From assembly GCA_964413535.1 (NCBI GenBank), contig CAYPTB010000061.1:1-64000 (forward strand): 64,000 nt of DNA, given 5' to 3'. Within the stretch, counting starts at the first letter, position 1. Each line of letters begins with the position of its first letter. The notes below the pieces were generated by a model. That model was not told where the DNA came from. It did no database searches and worked only from the letters and a program-made list of their open reading frames with translations. A program made the position numbers and the translations under genes. Source of the DNA: CAYPTB01 sp964413535. Its GTDB lineage: Bacteria; Planctomycetota; UBA1135; GCA-002686595. Of this stretch, positions 58,835 through 64,000 are shown in pieces.

Positions 58835-59932
58835 ATGATTCGAACAACACGCCGGTGCGAGAAGAAGCCTTCGCGGGAAAGATCCTCGAGCGCGAAACGT
58901 CCGCTCGACCACGCGTTCGGACTCCGAGCCTCCCGGGAGCGAGAGAGTTCGCACGTGTCGCCCCCGAACACGTGGGCGATCGTCCTGGCGGCCGGAGACG
59001 GCACTCGCCTGCAAGAGCTGACGACCGAGCGCGGAGTGTCGCGGCCGAAGCAGTACTGCTCGCTGCGCGGCGGTCGCTCGCTGCTCCAGACGGCACTGGC
59101 CCGCGCGGGCCGCGTCGTGCCGCGGGAGCGCACGCTCGTGGTCGTCGCCGCCCAGCACCGACGCTTCTGGAGCGCCGATCTCGCGGGCTTCCCCGAGCGC
59201 AACATCGTCGTCCAGCCGCGGAACCGAGGCACGTCGGCGGGCATCCTGCTGCCGTTGCTCGAGGTCCTCGCACGAGACGCCGAGGCGCGCCTCGCGCTCC
59301 TGCCCTCGGACCACGAGGTCGCCCTGGAGTCGGTGATCGCCTCCTCGATGGGGAGGGTGCTGGACGCGCTCGCCGGCCCGCATCCGGGCGTGACGCTGCT
59401 CGGGATCTCGCCGGACGGCCCCGAGTCGGATTACGGCTGGATCGTGCCGGCGGCTCCGGGCGATCTGCGCGTCGCGCGCTTCGTGGAGAAGCCCGAGCCG
59501 GTCCTCGCTCGGGAGTTGCTCGCGAACGGCGGAGTGTGGAACAGCTTCCTGCTGGCGGCCACGGGCGCGTCGCTCCTCGAGCTGTTCGAGCGCAGGCTGC
59601 CCACTCTGGTCGCGCGATTCCGCGAGGCGTTCGCGTCGCCGACCGATCTTGCCGCCCGGGTGGAGGATCTGTACGCGGCTCTTCCCGCGAGCGACTTCTC
59701 GCGTGACGTGCTGCAGGGCAGCGAAGAGCACCTGCGGCTCCAGGTCGTCCCCCCCTGCGGCTGGACGGACCTCGGCACGCCCGACCGCGTTCAGGCCTGC
59801 CTCGCCTCGGGCGGCGCCGACGCGTCGCACGCGTCGCACGCTTGCCCGTCGACTCTCGACCTGTCCCGGGCGCTCGAGCGCCTTGGCGTGAGCGCTCGGC
59901 CGCGACCAGAGGAGCTGAGCTACTACTCCTGA
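58835..59932 (+). CDS. Mannose-1-phosphate guanylyltransferase-like nucleotidyltransferase
   Basis: A 365-residue enzyme that makes an activated sugar (GDP-mannose or similar) from sugar-1-phosphate and NTP. The nucleotide-binding loop is LAAGDGTRL (51-59), and RPKQYC (70-75) provides the substrate lysine; LLPSDHEV is the metal-binding Asp motif, YGWIVPA and RFVEKPEP follow as in mannose-1-phosphate guanylyltransferases, and GGVWNSFLLAA is the acceptor loop. The first 45 residues are basic and precede the fold. No isomerase domain. ATG 58835 has AAGGAGAGGA upstream. It probably supplies donors for the glycosyltransferases in the window. Convergent with the esterase gene 31 bases on. Confidence 0.88.
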   Translation: MIRTTRRCEKKPSRERSSSAKRPLDHAFGLRASRERESSHVSPPNTWAIVLAAGDGTRLQELTTERGVSRPKQYCSLRGGRSLLQTALARAGRVVPRERTLVVVAAQHRRFWSADLAGFPERNIVVQPRNRGTSAGILLPLLEVLARDAEARLALLPSDHEVALESVIASSMGRVLDALAGPHPGVTLLGISPDGPESDYGWIVPAAPGDLRVARFVEKPEPVLARELLANGGVWNSFLLAATGASLLELFERRLPTLVARFREAFASPTDLAARVEDLYAALPASDFSRDVLQGSEEHLRLQVVPPCGWTDLGTPDRVQACLASGGADASHASHACPSTLDLSRALERLGVSARPRPEELSYYS

Positions 59933-59963
59933 TAGTCCTCGCGTAGCGCGCGTGGCCAGGGGC

Positions 59964-61013
59964 TCATACCACTCGCCTGCGGTGCGCGACCCCGGACTTG
60001 CCCAGCGCGAGCTGGAGCGGGAGGTGGAGGCGCCGGCCCCAGGAGTCCTCGTCGTGCTCGTTCAGCGGGAAGACGAGGTGCATGAAGTCCTCGCGCACGC
60101 GGTAGCCGCGCTCGACGAAGGCCATCGCCATCGCGAGCGTCACCTCGTAGTTGTCGTGCGGCCAGCCGCTGTCGAGGTAGAACTTCGCCGGCGACATGGG
60201 CTCGGCGAGCACGCGCTCGATGAGGTCGTCCCGGTACGAGAAGGTGCTCGACATGCAGGCCGCGTACCCGAAGACGTGCGGGTACTGCCAGGCCATGTAG
60301 AACGAGACGACGCCCCCGAGCGAGGAGCCCAGCACCGTCGTCTCCCGCGGCGAGTCGAGGATGCGCAGCTCGCGCGCGATCACGGGCCGGACCTCCTCGA
60401 CGACCGAGCGGGCGTAGGCCTCGTACCCGGGCTTCGTGTACTCCTGCTCGCGCTCGCCGGAGTGGATCCCGACGACGAGGAGGCGCTCGACCAGGCTCGT
60501 CGAGTCGAGGAGCTGGAGCGACTCGTCCACCTTCCACTCGCGCCCGGCGAAGGCCTCCTCCGTGAAGAAGAGGTTCTTTCCGTCCTGCATGTAGAGCACG
60601 GGGTAGCGCTGCTCGGTGTTCTCGGCGTAGCCCGCCGGGAGGTAGACGCGGATCCGGTGACGGCGGCCGAGGATCGCCGAGTCGAACTCGAGCAGCTCGG
60701 ACAACGAACCGCGCTCCGTGCCGTCGAAGTGGGGGTAGACGTCCGCCACGTGGTCCGTCGTCATCAACGAGAGCCAGTTGGGGCCGACGGCAAAGCGCAC
60801 GCCTGCGTCCCGGGTGACGAGGCAGGGCTTCAAGTAGAGGAACGGCCGGCGCGCCTCCAGCTCGAACGTCGCGGTGCTCCCGTCCGCGGAGACCGCGATC
60901 GGGTCGAGGTCGCGCTCCCAGTCGTTCTCGGTGCGGAGCACCATGCGCCCGCGGCCCTCGGGGTAGTGGACACAGATGCGCCGCCGGAGGAGCGGTTCGC
61001 TGCGGGACGACAT
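59964..61013 (-). CDS. Esterase (enterochelin-esterase/PF00756-like)
   Basis: A 349-residue alpha/beta hydrolase. A CBM48/Ig-like N-terminal domain (about 10-95) precedes the esterase domain: RIRVYLPAGYAENTEQRYPVLYMQDGKNLF, nucleophile elbow GSSLGG (Ser231) and a C-terminal His in NEHDEDSW. No signal peptide is evident from the ATG at 61013; the frame extends another 28 codons upstream without a plausible signal either. Relatives hydrolyse feruloyl, siderophore or glycan esters. It is transcribed divergently from the phosphoketolase gene, sharing a 189-base region with a perfect 16-base palindrome. Confidence 0.83.
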   Translation of the reverse strand: MSSRSEPLLRRRICVHYPEGRGRMVLRTENDWERDLDPIAVSADGSTATFELEARRPFLYLKPCLVTRDAGVRFAVGPNWLSLMTTDHVADVYPHFDGTERGSLSELLEFDSAILGRRHRIRVYLPAGYAENTEQRYPVLYMQDGKNLFFTEEAFAGREWKVDESLQLLDSTSLVERLLVVGIHSGEREQEYTKPGYEAYARSVVEEVRPVIARELRILDSPRETTVLGSSLGGVVSFYMAWQYPHVFGYAACMSSTFSYRDDLIERVLAEPMSPAKFYLDSGWPHDNYEVTLAMAMAFVERGYRVREDFMHLVFPLNEHDEDSWGRRLHLPLQLALGKSGVAHRRRVV

Positions 61014-61070
61014 GCGCCGATTCTCGGATCGCGTGTGGCGGTTGTCCTGCGTTTTCTGCGCGGTTTGGGT

Positions 61071-61086
61071 TGCGCACATGTGCGCA
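61071..61086. promoter_or_regulatory. Perfect 16-base palindrome, candidate operator
   Basis: TGCGCACATGTGCGCA lies between the divergent esterase and phosphoketolase genes, 58 bases from the former start and 117 from the latter. Just downstream TATCTT (61110-61115) could be a -10 box for phosphoketolase. The symmetry suits binding by a dimeric regulator. Confidence 0.45.
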
Positions 61087-61202
61087 GCAGCGGACACGTG
61101 GTCTCCCGCTATCTTGGGCTCGGGACGAGCATCGGCACGGACCGGCGGCGGTCAGGCTCGCTCCGAGCAGCGAGGTAGCGGGCGAACGACGGGAGAAGGA
61201 GC

Positions 61203-63680
61203 ATGGCGAACTCACAGTCGACACGGCGGATGGAGATCACCCCTCGACCCCAGCGCGGAACGGAGACTCCGCCCGAGCCACGCGAGCTCGAGTTGCTCGA
61301 CGCCTACTGGCGCGCGGCCAACTACCTCTCGGTGGGGCAGATCTACCTCCTGGACAACCCGCTCCTGCGCGAGCCCCTGCGGAAGGAGCACGTGAAGCCG
61401 CGGCTCCTCGGCCACTGGGGCACGACACCGGGGCTCAACTTCGTCTACGTGCACCTGAACCGCGTGATCCGGGCGCACGACCTCGACGTGATCTACGTCG
61501 CGGGCCCCGGGCACGGCGGGCCGGCGCTCGTCGCGAACGTGTACCTCGAGGGCACTTACAGCGAGGTGTACCCCGACGTGTCTCAGGATGTCGAGGGGAT
61601 GCAGCGGTTGTTCAAGCAGTTCTCGTTCCCCGGCGGCATCCCGAGCCACGTCGCGCCCGAGACGCCGGGCTCGATCCACGAGGGCGGCGAGCTCGGCTAC
61701 GCGCTGTCGCACGCGACCGGCGCGGCCTTCGACAACCCCGACCTGATCGTCGCGTGCGTCGTCGGCGACGGGGAGGCCGAGACAGGGCCGCTCGCGACGA
61801 GCTGGCACTCGAACAAGTTCCTCTGCCCCGGGCGCGACGGCGCGGTGCTGCCGATCCTGCACCTGAACGGCTACAAGATCGCGAACCCCTGCTTCCTCGC
61901 GCGCATCCCGCGCGAGGAGCTCGAGCAGCTCCTGCGCGGCTACGGCTGGACGCCGCACTTCGTCGAAGGCGACGACCCGCGCGCGATGCACGCGCTGATG
62001 GCGAGCACGCTCGACACGGTGATCGCGGACATCCGCCGGATCCAGGCAGAGGCGCGCGGGCGGCCCGATCCGGTGCGCCCGCGCTGGCCGATGATCGTGA
62101 TGCGCACGCCGAAGGGCTGGACGTGCCCGCCGGAGATCGACGGCAAGCGCGTGGAGGGCTCGTGGCGCTCGCACCAGGTGCCGATGGGCGAGATGCACGA
62201 GAACCCGGCGCACCTCGCGCTGCTGCAGGAGTGGATGAAGAGCTACCGGCCCGAGGAGCTCTTCGACGAGGGCGGCAGGCTCGTCCCGGAGCTCGCCGCG
62301 CTCGCGCCGCGCGGGAACCGGCGCATGGGCGCGAACCCGCACGCGAACGGCGGCCTGTTGCTGCGGGACCTGCGCCTGCCGGACGTGCGCGCGCACGCCG
62401 TCGACGTGCCCGCCCCCGGCGAGGCGGTGGCCGAGCCGGCGCGCGTGATGGGGAAGTACCTGCGCGACGTGATGGAGCAGAACCTCGACACGCAGAACTT
62501 CCGCGTGTTCAGCCCGGACGAGAACAACTCGAACCGCTGGCAGGACGTGCTCGAGGTCACCGATCGGTGCTGGATGGCCGAACGCGAGCCCGGGGACGAC
62601 CACCTCGCGCCCAGGGGGCGCGTCATGGAGGTCTTGTCCGAGCACCAGTGCCAGGGCTGGCTCGAGGGCTACCTCCTCACCGGCCGTCACGGCTTCTTCT
62701 CGTGCTACGAGGCGTTCATCCACATCGTCGACTCGATGCTCAACCAGCACGCGAAGTGGCTGAAGGTCGCGAGCCACATCCCGTGGCGCCGGCCGATCGC
62801 GTCGCTGAACTATCTGCTGTCGAGCCACGTGTGGCGCCAGGACCACAACGGCTTCAGCCACCAGGACCCGGGCTTCATCGATCACGTCGTCAACAAGAAG
62901 GCCGAGATCGTGCGCGTGTGGCTGCCGCCCGACGCGAACAGCCTCCTGCTCGTGACCGAGCGCTGCCTGCGGAGCCGCGGCCAGGTCAACGTGGTCGTCG
63001 CCGGGAAGCAGCCGTCGCCGCAGTGGCTCGACATGGACGAGGCGATCCGCCACTGCGAGGCCGGCATCGGCATCTGGGAGTGGGCGAGCAACGACAAGGG
63101 CGGCGAGCCCGACGTCGTGATGGCGTGCTGCGGCGACGTGCCCACGCTCGAGACGCTCGCGGCGGTGTCGCTGCTGCGCAGTCACGTCCCCGAACTGAAG
63201 GTGCGCGTGATCAACGTCGTCGACCTCATGCGGCTCCAGCCGGCCGAGGAGCACCCGCACGGGCTCTCGAACAAGGCCTTCGACGTGCTCTTCACGCGCG
63301 ACAAGCCGATCGTCTTCGCCTTCCACGGCTATCCGTGGCTCGTCCACCGCCTGACGTACCGCCGCACGAACCACAAGAACCTCCACGTGCGCGGCTACAA
63401 GGAGGAGGGCACGACGACGACCCCGTTCGACATGACCGTGCTGAACGAGATCGACCGCTTCCATCTCGTCGAGGACGTGATCGACCGCGTGCCCGCCCTC
63501 GGCGCGCGCGCCGCGTACGCGAAGCAGGCGATCCGCGACAAGCTCATCGACCACCGCCGCTACATCTGCGAGCACGGCGAGGACATGCCCGAGATCCGCG
63601 AGTGGTCATGGTCCGGAAGCGGCGGCAGCGGCGCCCGCGGCGATCTGCGCACGGGCTCCACGGAGGCCGACCATGGCTAG
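61203..63680 (+). CDS. xfp: Phosphoketolase (xylulose/fructose 6-phosphate)
   Basis: An 825-residue thiamine-diphosphate enzyme splitting xylulose-5-P or fructose-6-P with phosphate to acetyl phosphate. Signatures are GHWGTTPGLNFVYVHLNR, VAGPGHGGPALVANVYLEG, the ThDP-binding GDGEAETGPLATSWHSNKF, and SVNGYK-like LHLNGYKIANP. SHQVP and the C-terminal domain (DMTVLNEIDRFHLVEDVIDRV) are complete, so the enzyme is full length. GGGAGAAGGAG precedes the ATG. It overlaps the glycogen phosphorylase gene by eight bases, linking storage-glucan breakdown to acetyl-phosphate production. The last 30 residues are Gly/Ser-rich and atypical. Confidence 0.96.
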   Translation: MANSQSTRRMEITPRPQRGTETPPEPRELELLDAYWRAANYLSVGQIYLLDNPLLREPLRKEHVKPRLLGHWGTTPGLNFVYVHLNRVIRAHDLDVIYVAGPGHGGPALVANVYLEGTYSEVYPDVSQDVEGMQRLFKQFSFPGGIPSHVAPETPGSIHEGGELGYALSHATGAAFDNPDLIVACVVGDGEAETGPLATSWHSNKFLCPGRDGAVLPILHLNGYKIANPCFLARIPREELEQLLRGYGWTPHFVEGDDPRAMHALMASTLDTVIADIRRIQAEARGRPDPVRPRWPMIVMRTPKGWTCPPEIDGKRVEGSWRSHQVPMGEMHENPAHLALLQEWMKSYRPEELFDEGGRLVPELAALAPRGNRRMGANPHANGGLLLRDLRLPDVRAHAVDVPAPGEAVAEPARVMGKYLRDVMEQNLDTQNFRVFSPDENNSNRWQDVLEVTDRCWMAEREPGDDHLAPRGRVMEVLSEHQCQGWLEGYLLTGRHGFFSCYEAFIHIVDSMLNQHAKWLKVASHIPWRRPIASLNYLLSSHVWRQDHNGFSHQDPGFIDHVVNKKAEIVRVWLPPDANSLLLVTERCLRSRGQVNVVVAGKQPSPQWLDMDEAIRHCEAGIGIWEWASNDKGGEPDVVMACCGDVPTLETLAAVSLLRSHVPELKVRVINVVDLMRLQPAEEHPHGLSNKAFDVLFTRDKPIVFAFHGYPWLVHRLTYRRTNHKNLHVRGYKEEGTTTTPFDMTVLNEIDRFHLVEDVIDRVPALGARAAYAKQAIRDKLIDHRRYICEHGEDMPEIREWSWSGSGGSGARGDLRTGSTEADHG

Positions 63681-64000
63681 CGCGCGCCGCTCCGCGGTCC
63701 CCCGCGAGTCGACCACGCCCGAGGCGCTCCAGGCCGCGATCCTGGACAACCTGCGCTTCCGCCAGGGGCGCGTCCCGGAGCTCGCCACGCGGAACGACTG
63801 GTACCTCGCGGTCGCGGCCACGGTGCGGGACCTCTTGCTCCGGCGCTGGATCACGACGCTGGAGCGCTTGAAGCATGCCGAGCGAGCCGTCGCGTACTTC
63901 TCGGCGGAGTTCCTGACCGGCTCGCACCTCGAGAACCACTTGCAGAACCTCGGCATCCTCGAGGAGATGCGGGACGCGACGGCGGCGCTCGACCTCCCCC
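63673..64000 (+). CDS. glgP: Glycogen phosphorylase, N-terminal part (window edge)
   Basis: Starts at ATG 63673 inside the end of the phosphoketolase gene and runs off the window after 109 codons. LRFRQGRVPELATRNDWYLAVAATVRDLLLRRWI and RAVAYFSAEFLTGSHLENHLQNLGI match the N-terminus of glycogen/maltodextrin phosphorylases (compare YLSMEFLxGRxLxNxLxNLG). It releases glucose-1-phosphate from alpha-1,4-glucans using pyridoxal phosphate; the PLP site lies beyond the window. The eight-base overlap with xfp suggests one transcript. Confidence 0.88.
   Translation, partial: MASARRSAVPRESTTPEALQAAILDNLRFRQGRVPELATRNDWYLAVAATVRDLLLRRWITTLERLKHAERAVAYFSAEFLTGSHLENHLQNLGILEEMRDATAALDLP

Noticed and set aside
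59020..59932. Fusion of the nucleotidyltransferase to a phosphomannose isomerase
   Set aside because: The protein ends after the nucleotidyltransferase domain; no cupin-like isomerase region follows.

Overview
The window is very GC-rich DNA (roughly 70% by eye), densely coded on both strands, with many start/stop overlaps and frequent GTG and TTG starts. The gene set points to a planctomycete or close relative: a MoxR/DUF58/VWA (Bat-type) operon, a CLPSR-type sulfatase, an ECF sigma factor coupled to a Ser/Thr kinase-TPR protein, a glucoamylase-like hydrolase, a secreted hydrolase with a C-terminal beta domain typical of planctomycete exported proteins, and many surface-glycan genes. No rRNA, tRNA or CRISPR array was seen. 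The taxonomic call is inference.

Layout. 0-9.7 kb: an edge-truncated lipoprotein, an ABC exporter pair, a GT39-like membrane glycosyltransferase, a 1199-aa protein of repeated carboxypeptidase-regulatory-like domains, prephenate dehydratase and a 2Fe-2S ferredoxin. 9.9-22.7 kb: surface-glycan block with a histidine phosphatase coupled to a GT4 enzyme, a DUF2959 lipoprotein, a minus-strand run of a degenerate sulfatase-like protein plus three GT4 glycosyltransferases, an intact sulfatase, a small less GC-rich island (20.1-21.1 kb) with an inverted repeat, and an AftB-like membrane glycosyltransferase. 22.8-31.8 kb: an eight-gene MoxR-DUF58-DUF4381-like-BatA-BatB-BatC-BatD-BatE operon, almost every junction a start/stop overlap. 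32-43 kb: secreted hydrolase, YceH-family protein, fused double M16 peptidase, a glucoamylase/FAD-oxidoreductase pair and an MBOAT/SGNH acyl-transfer pair.

43.4-48.2 kb: a second BatA-like/dual-VWA gene pair. 48.2-51 kb: a decayed zone with minisatellite-like repeats, a RAYT-type (REP-associated) transposase, remnants of PP2C and DUF58 genes, and two small conserved-looking unknowns. 51-58.8 kb: regulatory block with a complete GAF-AAA-Fis sigma-54 activator, an ECF sigma factor coupled to a kinase-TPR protein, a MarC-family membrane protein, a GAF-deleted duplicate of the activator and a short remnant of a third copy. 58.8-64 kb: sugar metabolism with a mannose-1-phosphate guanylyltransferase-like enzyme, an esterase, phosphoketolase and the start of glycogen phosphorylase.

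Working together: the glycosyltransferases, sulfatases, nucleotidyltransferase and MBOAT/SGNH pair suggest production and decoration of an exported polysaccharide; the two VWA loci look like envelope-associated chaperone/assembly systems; the 48-59 kb stretch has been reshaped by duplication, deletion and transposase activity. No single locus can be shown from sequence alone to be a new system. The best leads are the doubly inactivated sulfatase-like protein heading a glycosyltransferase operon, the activator duplication series, the structured element at 20.5-20.7 kb and the recurring TANNNT motifs close to start codons.
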